From JBBIRW01 sp037441565 (lineage in GTDB: Bacteria; Desulfobacterota; JBBIRW01), in NCBI GenBank assembly GCA_037441565.1, contig JBBIRW010000002.1:186001-250000 (forward strand): a stretch of DNA of 64,000 nt, in the 5' to 3' direction. Shown piece by piece: positions 8,355-16,490 of this stretch. The stretch's first letter is position 1; every line of letters begins with the position of its first letter. The translations under genes were made by a program, and so were the position numbers. The notes beneath the pieces are model-generated. The model had not been told where the DNA came from, did no database searches, and was given only the letters and a program-made list of their open reading frames with translations.

Positions 8355-9882
8355 TCCTATCAATAACAGGCGCTCCACCATGAAAATTGTAACACCTAAA
8401 AATGGAGAAGATTCCGATTAAGGCCCCTCCCCTCCTTACCTCTAATAACTCCTTCGAATATCTATCAAATAGATCCTCTAAGGATTCCGGGAATCTGGAA
8501 TCACCTTTTGTTACATAGATCGCATTCCAGCCCTTAAGCCCTGAAAAATCCTCCCAGAGATCATACTGATTCATCCTTCTTCCAAGATTTACGCAGTAGG
8601 TAACAGGATGGGATTCCATATAAAAGGCTAACTCACTTGATATGTTGTAATCATCACTGAAAATAAATACATTCTTTTCACCCATTGTTTCTCGGATTCG
8701 CGATACCTGCCTGGAAAGCTCCTTCCACCCTTTCAGTCTATTTGATATATTCAACTTCGGGTTTATCCCTGGATCCACATATTCTGAAATTATTGATATA
8801 CTGTAGGCAAAAATAAGCATAATGGAAGCCAATACCAATGCAGAAATAGCCAGCAATCTTCCCCTGAAAGGGTTAAAAAATAACCCTTTTTCAACAAGCA
8901 TTGCCACATAAATATATGCGGTAATATAACAGGGTGCAGGCCAGTTTCCCTGTGTTTTTCCATGGAAACTTAATAGAAGAAAGAACAGAAAGATTGGAAG
9001 TGAAAAGGAAAGCAGAAAGGCATCCTCATCACGCCTCCTCCATGAAAGATTCATAAATCCCTTCACCCATCCAGCGATGATCATGAAAAAAATTAGCGGT
9101 GACAGGAGAGCAATCTGCGAACCAAGGAATTCTGCAAAATATTTTGGAGCAAGTGTAAAGATCCCCTTCCCCCTCATTGCAAGTCCAGCTGTGTGTCTGA
9201 AAGAAACCCAATCATGTCTGTAATTCCAGTAAATAACAGGGCTCAGGATCATAAGCGCTATTATAATGGATAGCCACGGATGTGGATTTTTAATCATCCT
9301 CAAAAATCTTCCTGTTATTGAAAGATAAAGAATGGCACAGGGTATAAAGAAAAACATGGTGTATTTACTGATCAATCCTGCACCAATGGCAATGCCTGTA
9401 ACTATCCACCAGAGAAGTTTTTCTTCACTCAATGCCCTCTTCATACTGTAAATTGCTAAAATCCAGAAGAAAACAAGAGGTATGTCTGTTGTCATCAGGA
9501 TGGATCCACCAAAAAACATGGGAGATAACACAAAAGAAAGAAAGGAATAGATTGTTGCACGGCGAGACAATTTAAATTGTTTGCAGAGGAGAAGGAAGAG
9601 GACTGCACTGAGTGCTGAAAGGATGATCGCCCCTATCCTTACACCGATTTCATTATTACCAAAAATATAGGTGGACAGTGCAATTATATATGCAACCATT
9701 GGCGGCTTAGAATAGTAGGAAAGATCAAGCCGCCTTGACCACTCCCAGTAATGAGCCTCAAGCGGTGAAAGATCGAACATGCCCGACCGAACCAATCCAA
9801 CATTGAAGAGGGCAAGGAGGAATATAATAATATACGGTATTGTAAAGAAGTTATCAGTTCTTTCCTGAAAACTGCCTTCCAT
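8344..9882 (-). CDS. GT39-family (ArnT/PMT_2-like) membrane glycosyltransferase
   Basis: A 512-residue polytopic protein with about ten or more hydrophobic segments. The first loop EAHYWEWSRRLDLSYYSKPPMVAYI matches the catalytic first loop of the PMT_2 / ArnT family, which moves sugars from polyprenyl-phosphate carriers onto lipid or protein acceptors on the periplasmic side. The usual Asp-Glu pair at this loop reads Leu-Glu here, so one of two acidic residues is missing. It overlaps the upstream DUF3108 gene by 29 bases, so the two are probably co-translated. Confidence 0.82.
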   Translation of the reverse strand: MEGSFQERTDNFFTIPYIIIFLLALFNVGLVRSGMFDLSPLEAHYWEWSRRLDLSYYSKPPMVAYIIALSTYIFGNNEIGVRIGAIILSALSAVLFLLLCKQFKLSRRATIYSFLSFVLSPMFFGGSILMTTDIPLVFFWILAIYSMKRALSEEKLLWWIVTGIAIGAGLISKYTMFFFIPCAILYLSITGRFLRMIKNPHPWLSIIIALMILSPVIYWNYRHDWVSFRHTAGLAMRGKGIFTLAPKYFAEFLGSQIALLSPLIFFMIIAGWVKGFMNLSWRRRDEDAFLLSFSLPIFLFFLLLSFHGKTQGNWPAPCYITAYIYVAMLVEKGLFFNPFRGRLLAISALVLASIMLIFAYSISIISEYVDPGINPKLNISNRLKGWKELSRQVSRIRETMGEKNVFIFSDDYNISSELAFYMESHPVTYCVNLGRRMNQYDLWEDFSGLKGWNAIYVTKGDSRFPESLEDLFDRYSKELLEVRRGGALIGIFSIFRCYNFHGGAPVIDRITY

Positions 9883-10678
9883 TCCTGTATTCCGTAAGCG
9901 ATGCTGTTACTGATCCTATAGGGATCCTCGCGGGTCCCACCTTCACCTTTATATTACTCCTCATCTTCATCGGAACCATACTGTTGTCCTTTGTCACCCA
10001 TATAATTACATCGCCTGTGTCCTGAATTTTACCCTCGAATTTTGCAACAGGCTTTACCATATAGCAATCCACTTCTCCATTCAGTGTTTTCACTCTCTCC
10101 TCTCCCACAACGGAGACCTCGATCTCCCATACCTTGTTGCCCGCATATACGGAAAATGACAGTGGAGAGTCAGGGCTTATTCCCTTTGCCCTCATAAAGT
10201 AGAAGCTTGAAAGGATATCGTGGACATCAGGTTTTATATTGTATCTTTTTATCTTCTCTCCATCACCCTTCTTTATAAACTCTGTAGCCAAAAGTGATGA
10301 CCTGTTGAAAATAACGGTCTTCTCCAGATCTTTCTTCCTTTCCTTTCTTATAACAATGCTTTTCATCGGGAGAAGTGACTCGATATCCAGATATGTTTCA
10401 ATCCTATCCCTAATGCTGTATATCACAGAAAGTGCAGGTGAACTTTCGGCAATACCAACTATATGAATGGCATTCCTTCCCCTCATATTTACGGCACCTT
10501 TGACCTCCATAACAGCCCTTCCAGCATAGAGGCTCAACCAGTATACATCAAAAACCAGAACTTCGCCTTCGCCAAAGGGAAGATTTACCAACGCACGAGG
10601 CTGGGATGGATGGACTGATGGAAAAACTGCAGCGATACACACGAATATTAATAAAAGAATAAGCGCCTTCCTTCTCAT
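9854..10678 (-). CDS. DUF3108 periplasmic protein
   Basis: A 274-residue protein with a clear signal peptide (KALILLLIFVCIAAVFPSV) followed by a DUF3108 pattern: FGEGEVLVFDVYWLSLYAGRA near the N-terminus, RIETYLD, and DVHDILSSFYFMRA. Family function is unknown; it is exported and probably beta-rich. It starts directly after trmI without a gap and overlaps the GT39 gene, so it may assist a surface or envelope glycosylation step. That last point is inferred from position only. Confidence 0.8.
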   Translation of the reverse strand: MRRKALILLLIFVCIAAVFPSVHPSQPRALVNLPFGEGEVLVFDVYWLSLYAGRAVMEVKGAVNMRGRNAIHIVGIAESSPALSVIYSIRDRIETYLDIESLLPMKSIVIRKERKKDLEKTVIFNRSSLLATEFIKKGDGEKIKRYNIKPDVHDILSSFYFMRAKGISPDSPLSFSVYAGNKVWEIEVSVVGEERVKTLNGEVDCYMVKPVAKFEGKIQDTGDVIIWVTKDNSMVPMKMRSNIKVKVGPARIPIGSVTASLTEYRNGRQFSGKN

Positions 10679-11461
10679 TTATAAGGATAACCTTCTTGCA
10701 GTTGTTATAAATCCTGTATGTGCTACCATTCTGTGTTCAGGCCTGACGCTCTGCTCTGTAATATGCCAGTTCCTCATCAGGACCTCGAAGCTGGAGATCA
10801 TCGTAAATTTTTCGTTCTTTTTCAGTTCAATACAGGTTCTCTGGGATTGAATTATTGTGGGGCTGTAACATAAGATGATACCACCGGGCCTCAATGCCTG
10901 AGCAGCTTCTGTAACGAGTCTCCATGGCTCCGGAAGGTCAAGTATGATCCTGTCAAGCTCCCTCTCCTCTATACCCTCATATATGTCCTTCTTCTTGACT
11001 ATAAGATTGGCAGGCTTTCCCATAAAGGTTTCGATGTTCCTCAATGCCCTGGCAATAAAATCTTCCCTTATTTCATAAGAGAAAACGACACCTTGTTCAC
11101 CAACAACCCTTAAAATTGACATCGTAAGTGCCCCAGAACCAATACCACTTTCAAGAACGCGAGCGCCGGGAAAGATGTCTGCCCACATAAGAATGATACC
11201 TATATCCTTCGGATATATTATCTGAGCGCCCCTTGGCATCTCAAGGATGAATTCGGAGAGGGTCGGGCGGAAAACAGCGAGTTTTATACCGAGTGATGAT
11301 CTCACCAGAGCACCCTCATCCCTACCAATTATTGCATCATGCTCAACATATCCGCCGGAAAAATGAAATATCCCACCCTTCTTTAACCTCTGCATGTATC
11401 TTCGATCCTTCGCATCTATGAAAATTACAGTGTCACCTTCAGCAAGTGTCCTTGAATTCAT
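10679..11461 (-). CDS. trmI: tRNA (adenine-58-N1)-methyltransferase TrmI
   Basis: A 260-residue protein with the N-terminal beta domain of TrmI, the AdoMet motif GARVLESGIGSGALT and the downstream DLPEPW motif. TrmI methylates A58 in the T-loop of tRNA, usually as a tetramer. Its ATG overlaps the ttuA stop as ATGA, and the DUF3108 gene begins immediately after it. In Thermus, m1A58 helps the thiolation of U54, so the pairing with ttuA makes biological sense. Confidence 0.9.
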   Translation of the reverse strand: MNSRTLAEGDTVIFIDAKDRRYMQRLKKGGIFHFSGGYVEHDAIIGRDEGALVRSSLGIKLAVFRPTLSEFILEMPRGAQIIYPKDIGIILMWADIFPGARVLESGIGSGALTMSILRVVGEQGVVFSYEIREDFIARALRNIETFMGKPANLIVKKKDIYEGIEERELDRIILDLPEPWRLVTEAAQALRPGGIILCYSPTIIQSQRTCIELKKNEKFTMISSFEVLMRNWHITEQSVRPEHRMVAHTGFITTARRLSL

Positions 11462-12351
11462 TTCTGCACCTTTGTATGAGGGCTATTTCTCACTAAAGAA
11501 CAGTAACTGCATGAATCTGAAGTAGTGGGATAACCGCATGTCGAACATTCCTTAAGAACCTCATCTTTTCTTTCAGACCCTTTTCTCTTAAGAAAGCCAA
11601 AGTAGAAGGCGTGCTTCGTTCCTGGCATCCGGCTCTCCAGATGATTTAATAGATCCTTGTAGATGAGTGTTGTTGCACCTTCTGAAAGGGGGCATTCATC
11701 TATGATATATTTAATATTTCTCATAAATACATATGCTGCAATCTCCCTTTCTGTAAGCCGGAAAAGCGGGCGAACCTTTTTGACAAGTTTTGGATGCGTT
11801 GCTTCAAGGAGTGGGCTCTGTCTTCTAAGCATATCATCCTGCCAACGAAGGATGTTCGCCATAAGCCTTGAGGCCTCATCGTCGAGATTATGCCCTGTGG
11901 CAAGAACATCAAAGCCATTCTCCACTGCAACCTTGTTAAAAATGTATCTCTTTACAATACCACAGATGGAGCAGGGGTTTCTGCGAATCCTTTTCGCCAT
12001 GTGAGCTATTCCCTCATCCGGTGCATCAACAATGATCAGCTCAAGACCATTTGCACTGGCAAAATCCCTTGTCACTTCCATCGATTTCTCCGAATAATCA
12101 CCTATCTTCAGATTGATATGAAGCCCGGATGCCCTGTATCCCTTCTTTATGAGTATATCCCACAGCGAAAGACTGTCCTTTCCTCCTGAAACTGCAACAA
12201 GGATTCTTGTATTTCTGTCAAACATACCAAACTGAAGGATTGCCCTCTCCACCTGAGTGCCAAAATATTCGATAAAACACCTCCTGCAAAGGTAAAGTCT
12301 GCTGTGAGGTATTTCCATTGCCGCTTTTTCACCGCACCACCTGCATTTCAT
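11458..12351 (-). CDS. ttuA: tRNA 2-thiolation enzyme, TtuA family (s2T54)
   Basis: The 297-residue protein has the full TtuA pattern: N-terminal zinc finger C3-C6...C22-C25, PP-loop SGGKDS at about 55-60, catalytic and cluster cysteines C127, C130 (PCSIC) and C220 (DECP), and a C-terminal zinc finger C269-C272...C281-C284. These match the C130/C133/C222 4Fe-4S arrangement of Thermus TtuA. It adenylates position 54 of tRNA and inserts sulfur delivered by a ubiquitin-like carrier, and the gene just upstream encodes such a carrier. Its ribosome binding site AGGAGG at 12358-12363 lies inside the carrier gene. Confidence 0.88.
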   Translation of the reverse strand: MKCRWCGEKAAMEIPHSRLYLCRRCFIEYFGTQVERAILQFGMFDRNTRILVAVSGGKDSLSLWDILIKKGYRASGLHINLKIGDYSEKSMEVTRDFASANGLELIIVDAPDEGIAHMAKRIRRNPCSICGIVKRYIFNKVAVENGFDVLATGHNLDDEASRLMANILRWQDDMLRRQSPLLEATHPKLVKKVRPLFRLTEREIAAYVFMRNIKYIIDECPLSEGATTLIYKDLLNHLESRMPGTKHAFYFGFLKRKGSERKDEVLKECSTCGYPTTSDSCSYCSLVRNSPHTKVQK

Positions 12352-12548
12352 AAAAAACCTCCTGATACAACCGGAATGATAAGAACTGTATCCCCATCCT
12401 CAACCCATTCATCCATTGTAATAAGCTCTCCATTCTTTGCGATAAGCCATGACTGTGGAATCAGGTCCAGTTCACGGAAGATATCCTTTGCCCTTCTGCC
12501 CCCTTTTATTTCAACCTCTCTCTTTGTATGGAAGAATATAACCTTCAT
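12348..12548 (-). CDS. ThiS/MoaD-like ubiquitin-fold sulfur carrier (TtuB-like)
   Basis: A 66-residue protein with the beta-grasp carrier pattern ending IIPVVSGGFL. The diglycine at residues 63-64 is where thiocarboxylate forms in this family, but two residues (Phe-Leu) follow it, so trimming would be needed. The gene overlaps ttuA (ATGA), which makes it the likely sulfur donor for tRNA thiolation. ThiS or MoaD roles are possible, but no thiamine or molybdopterin genes are near. Confidence 0.82.
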   Translation of the reverse strand: MKVIFFHTKREVEIKGGRRAKDIFRELDLIPQSWLIAKNGELITMDEWVEDGDTVLIIPVVSGGFL

Positions 12549-12621
12549 TGATTAACCTCCACAGAAATTTTAGACGATCCATAATCCCTTCTCAAGGCGA
12601 TTGCCTGTTTAAGATATAAAG

Positions 12622-12652
12622 TTGACATCAATGATAGACGCATATTTATAAT
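12622..12652 (+). promoter_or_regulatory. candidate sigma-70 promoter for the CoA-transferase genes
   Basis: A perfect TTGACA and a perfect TATAAT are present, but 19 bases apart, which is long. The first gene starts 43 bases downstream with AAAGGGG before it. Confidence 0.35.
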
Positions 12653-12694
12653 TATCATGAGTTCTTACCGAATATTTGTTAAAAGGGGTCCTAT

Positions 12695-13663
12695 ATGGAT
12701 GTAATCCAGTCAGGTAGATCAGAATTCCGATTTATACACCCTGATGAATTCAGGGTATGGGCAAGGGAAAAGAAGAAGAGAGAGCCTGTATCAAAGCTCA
12801 TGTCTGAGAGGGAAGCCATAGAAAGATTTGTTAGCGATGGCGACTATATCGTTTATGATTTTTCCACACTAACGCGTGGTCCACAGGCACTCATAAGGGA
12901 AATTATAAGGCAGAGAAAAAACGACCTCTGGATAGGTGCGGAATTCACGTTACTTGAAAGCGCACTACTTACCGGTGCCGGATGTGCATCCCGGATTGAT
13001 GTAGGATTCCTCGGTTATGGCAACTACATAGGGAAGGCCGTCTGCGAGGGAAAGGTAAAGGTATATGAATGGACAAACGGAGGGATTGCACTTCGCATAC
13101 TTGCAGCAGCAAGAGGTGTTCCTTTTATGCCCACACGTGACCTGCTCGGTTCTGATAATATCACATATTCAGGTGCAAAGGTTGTCAGAGATCCTTTTAC
13201 AGGTGATCCTGTATGCCTTGTTCCTGCGCTGAACCCCGATGTCGCCCTTATCCATGTTCATCAGGCAGATATCTATGGAAATGCGAGGATTTTCGGGACA
13301 AATCTCTTCGCGCTCGAGGCATCCATTGCATCAAAAAAGGTTATCATCTCAACGGAAGAGATTGTTGATCCGCTTGAATTCAGGAAAGAACCCATGAAGA
13401 CAACGATACCATATTTTCTTGTTGATGCGGTTGTCCACCTCCCCTTTGGTGCCTACCCGGGCGCTATGCCTGCTCGTTATGAGCTTGATCTCGAACATAT
13501 AGATATGCTCAATGCCATTGATAATGATGAAAAGATGCAGGCATATCTAAATGAATATATTTATAGCGTAGAAGATCATGAAGAATTTCTTCAAAGGAAG
13601 GTTGGATGGAAAAAGCTGAAAGAACTTATAAGAAGGGCAACGATAAAAGAAGGGTATCTGTGA
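12695..13663 (+). CDS. class I CoA-transferase, alpha subunit (glutaconate CoA-transferase A-like)
   Basis: A 322-residue protein related to GctA: SEREAIERFVSDGDYIVYDF near the N-terminus and ALNPDVALIHVHQADIYGNARIFG, a typical CoA-transferase alpha segment. It works with the beta subunit encoded 35 bases downstream. The acid substrate cannot be told. ATG 12695 follows AAAAGGGG by a good distance. Confidence 0.85.
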   Translation: MDVIQSGRSEFRFIHPDEFRVWAREKKKREPVSKLMSEREAIERFVSDGDYIVYDFSTLTRGPQALIREIIRQRKNDLWIGAEFTLLESALLTGAGCASRIDVGFLGYGNYIGKAVCEGKVKVYEWTNGGIALRILAAARGVPFMPTRDLLGSDNITYSGAKVVRDPFTGDPVCLVPALNPDVALIHVHQADIYGNARIFGTNLFALEASIASKKVIISTEEIVDPLEFRKEPMKTTIPYFLVDAVVHLPFGAYPGAMPARYELDLEHIDMLNAIDNDEKMQAYLNEYIYSVEDHEEFLQRKVGWKKLKELIRRATIKEGYL

Positions 13664-13698
13664 AAATGGGATCGCTAAGATCTTAAAAGGAGTAGGGT

Positions 13699-14505
13699 AT
13701 GAAAAAAACTATCGAGTTTACTGATACGGAATTTATGATTTCACTGGGGGCGAGACTGCTTGAGGATGGAAAGACCTTCTTTGTTGGATGGGGGATACCA
13801 CAGGTTGTAGCAATCCTTGCACAGAGACTCTACACACCAAATATCGTTCAGATTTTTGAGTTTGGTGCAATAGGCCCGCAGTCACTGACACCATTTGTGA
13901 GGGGTACAATGGGAGGACCGCAAAATACATACAGATCACTCCAGTGGCTTAACATGAACTGGGCTTTTGCATACGCAGCAACAGGCTATATCGACTACGG
14001 TATGCTCGGAGCCCTTCAGGTGGATCACTATGGAAATATTAACTCCACAATGTTAGGCGGAACCTTTACCAGACCCATGAGAAGATTTCCCGGGAGTGGA
14101 GGTGGAAATCAGGTGGCCTCTTTCTGCTGGAAGACCATAATCGTTATGAAGCATGAGGGAAGGAGGTTTGTGGAAAAGCTTGATTTTATCACATCACCTG
14201 GTTTTCTGAGCGGTAAAGGTATCAGGGAAAAGGAGGGATTGCCCAGGGATACAGGACCCTGGAGGGTTGTTACATCGAAGGCGCTTTTTGGTTTTGATGA
14301 TGAAACAAAAAGGATGAAACTCATTGGTGTGCTTAAGGGACTTGATCTGGAGGATATAATAAATGATATGGGATTCAAGCCTCTGATTGCCGAAAAGATT
14401 GAAGAGATACAACCTCCAACAGCTGATGAACTGAAGATACTCAGGGAAGAGATAGACCCATCACGGATAATAATCAGGGGGGAATTAATAAAGATGGAGG
14501 TTTGA
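13699..14505 (+). CDS. class I CoA-transferase, beta subunit (glutaconate CoA-transferase B-like)
   Basis: A 268-residue protein of the GctB type. The segment IVQIFEFGAIGPQ holds a glutamate at the position used for the covalent CoA-thioester, so it looks like an active transferase rather than a ring-opening hydrolase homologue such as IpdB. GGGGNQVAS-like glycine-rich sequence (GSGGGNQVASFC) is also conserved. AAAAGGAG stands before ATG 13699. It forms an operon with the alpha subunit. Confidence 0.85.
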   Translation: MKKTIEFTDTEFMISLGARLLEDGKTFFVGWGIPQVVAILAQRLYTPNIVQIFEFGAIGPQSLTPFVRGTMGGPQNTYRSLQWLNMNWAFAYAATGYIDYGMLGALQVDHYGNINSTMLGGTFTRPMRRFPGSGGGNQVASFCWKTIIVMKHEGRRFVEKLDFITSPGFLSGKGIREKEGLPRDTGPWRVVTSKALFGFDDETKRMKLIGVLKGLDLEDIINDMGFKPLIAEKIEEIQPPTADELKILREEIDPSRIIIRGELIKMEV

Positions 14506-14518
14506 ATATAACCACCCT

Positions 14519-14553
14519 TTGACCCTTTATTATTTTAAGTGTTAAATTATAAT
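14519..14553 (+). promoter_or_regulatory. candidate promoter directly before the haem-c sensor kinase
   Basis: TTGACC at 14519 and TAAATT at 14543 are 18 bases apart; a perfect TATAAT also lies at 14548-14553. Either would start transcription at or within a few bases of ATG 14560, and no ribosome binding site is visible, suggesting a leaderless message. Confidence 0.4.
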
Positions 14554-14559
14554 TGATTC

Positions 14560-16470
14560 ATGATAGATTTCCTACAGCAGAAGACCTCCCTTTTTAGATC
14601 GTTAAGTCTCAAAGTATCAATCTGTATCATTGCGCTGTTCCTTATATTTACCTCCATCTTCTTTTACTTTTTTTATACCTTTCACAGGGATCAGCTTCTC
14701 GAAAGCCTTCAGATATCCACGGAGATACAGAGCAGACTCATCCTTTATACTTTAGAACAGGCAATGCTTCTCAACCGTAGGGAAATCCTTCAGAACAGCA
14801 TCGAGAATCTTCTGAGAGAGAGTGAAAACAAGATAGAAAGGGTCATGATCCTTAATAAAAGGGGGGAAGTGAAGGTCTCAAATGATGGTGCACTTCTCGG
14901 AAAGCGGATAGACAAGAATGATGCATCATGCATTATATGCCACAGATATACACCAGAGGAAAGAAGCAGAACCGTGCGCTTCCAGACATCAAGTGGAGAG
15001 ATGGTTTTTAGAAATGTAAGCCCCATTTTTAATAAACCGCTCTGCTATGGATGCCATTCCCCTGCTGATAAGATAAATGGCGTGTTGATCCTTGATTATT
15101 CACTTGCACCAGCTGAAAGAATCCTCTCATCGAATATCAACAAGATACTGATGCTTACCGGATCCCTCATATTTGTAATCATGGTAACGGTCTATCTTCT
15201 CATGGACAGGATTATACTTCGAAGGATCAGGAGTTTCATAAAGGTCACAAAAAACATTGAGGAAGGTGATCTCCATGCAAGGGTAAATCTGGATGGTCAT
15301 GATGAAATAGCGCACCTCGCAACACATTTCAATAAAATGGCGGAAAGTGTTTTTCAACTTATGGGTGAGGTTACCAGGGCCAAGGAGTATCTGGAGAATC
15401 TAATAAATAGCCTGAATGAAGGGGTGATCGTGCTTAATAAAGAATTAAAAATCATCGATGCAAATAGAGCTTTTGTCACTACTTGTGAACTCAAAAGGCA
15501 GGATATAATCGGGAAAAGATGCCCCGCGATTATTGAAGATGTGCTCTGCAAGGATAGACCACTTGAGTGTCCTTCATTAATAACCCTTGAATCGGGAACT
15601 GTTCAGACCAGGATAAAATCACTCAATATAAGGGGTGAGGAACGCTACTTCGAAATATCCTCATCGCCCATTATGGATGAAAAGGGCAATGTAATACATG
15701 CAGTTGAAGTATGGCGTGATATCACGCAGAGAAGGCAGATGGAGGCATACCTGAGCCACTCTGAAAGGCTTTCAACAGTCGGACTTCTTGCATCCGGGAT
15801 CTCTCATGAGATAAATAACCCGCTTGCCTCGATATTAACATGCATTGAAGGACTTCAGAGAAGGATAAAAAGGATAGAAAGGCTCCCTTCTGAACTCAAT
15901 GAATTTCCCCACTACCTTGATCTGATCCAGAAAGAGGTGATGAGGTGCAAGACAATTACGGAAAAGCTTCTCGTCTACTGTCAGAAAAGCCCCCATAGGA
16001 TTCAGCCCATAGATATAAGAAAAATTATAGAGGATATAGTTTCACTTGTAAGATTTGAGGCATCGCGACACAGGACGGAAGTGCTGCTCAAATGGAATGC
16101 CGACATTCCATTAATAAAGGGTGAGGAATCACAGATAAAGCAGCTTTACTTCAATATAATCATTAATGCTATCCAGGCATGTATTGAGAATGGAGGCCGT
16201 GTCATAATTGAGGGTGGAATTGAGGGGGACTATGCAGTCGTAAAGGTACTGGATAATGGAAAGGGTGTAAGAAAAGAGGATCTGGAGAGGGTCTTTGATC
16301 CATTTTTTACAACAAAACCTCCTGGAACAGGCACAGGCCTCGGCTTATTCATAGCGAGAAATATTGCCCAAAACTACGGTGGGAGAATAGAGCTGTCAAG
16401 CCAATGGCAGCGGGGAACCACTGTAACAATCCGTCTTCCTGTTAAGACATTATCAACCCATGTAATTTAA
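14560..16470 (+). CDS. membrane sensor histidine kinase with two haem-c motifs in the periplasmic domain
   Basis: The 636-residue protein has TM1 at about 18-40, a periplasmic domain with two CXXCH motifs (CIICH 124-128, CYGCH 162-166), TM2 about 195-215, HAMP, a PAS domain about 275-390, HisKA with HEINNPLA, and an HATPase domain (DNGKGV, GTGTGLGLF). CXXCH motifs outside the membrane predict two covalent haems, so it probably senses redox state, gas or electron-acceptor supply. It is 20 bases upstream of a sigma-54 response regulator and both precede the Act/Qrc-like operon, its likely target. Confidence 0.9.
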   Translation: MIDFLQQKTSLFRSLSLKVSICIIALFLIFTSIFFYFFYTFHRDQLLESLQISTEIQSRLILYTLEQAMLLNRREILQNSIENLLRESENKIERVMILNKRGEVKVSNDGALLGKRIDKNDASCIICHRYTPEERSRTVRFQTSSGEMVFRNVSPIFNKPLCYGCHSPADKINGVLILDYSLAPAERILSSNINKILMLTGSLIFVIMVTVYLLMDRIILRRIRSFIKVTKNIEEGDLHARVNLDGHDEIAHLATHFNKMAESVFQLMGEVTRAKEYLENLINSLNEGVIVLNKELKIIDANRAFVTTCELKRQDIIGKRCPAIIEDVLCKDRPLECPSLITLESGTVQTRIKSLNIRGEERYFEISSSPIMDEKGNVIHAVEVWRDITQRRQMEAYLSHSERLSTVGLLASGISHEINNPLASILTCIEGLQRRIKRIERLPSELNEFPHYLDLIQKEVMRCKTITEKLLVYCQKSPHRIQPIDIRKIIEDIVSLVRFEASRHRTEVLLKWNADIPLIKGEESQIKQLYFNIIINAIQACIENGGRVIIEGGIEGDYAVVKVLDNGKGVRKEDLERVFDPFFTTKPPGTGTGLGLFIARNIAQNYGGRIELSSQWQRGTTVTIRLPVKTLSTHVI

Positions 16471-16490
16471 ATATTGGCAGGTTAAACATT

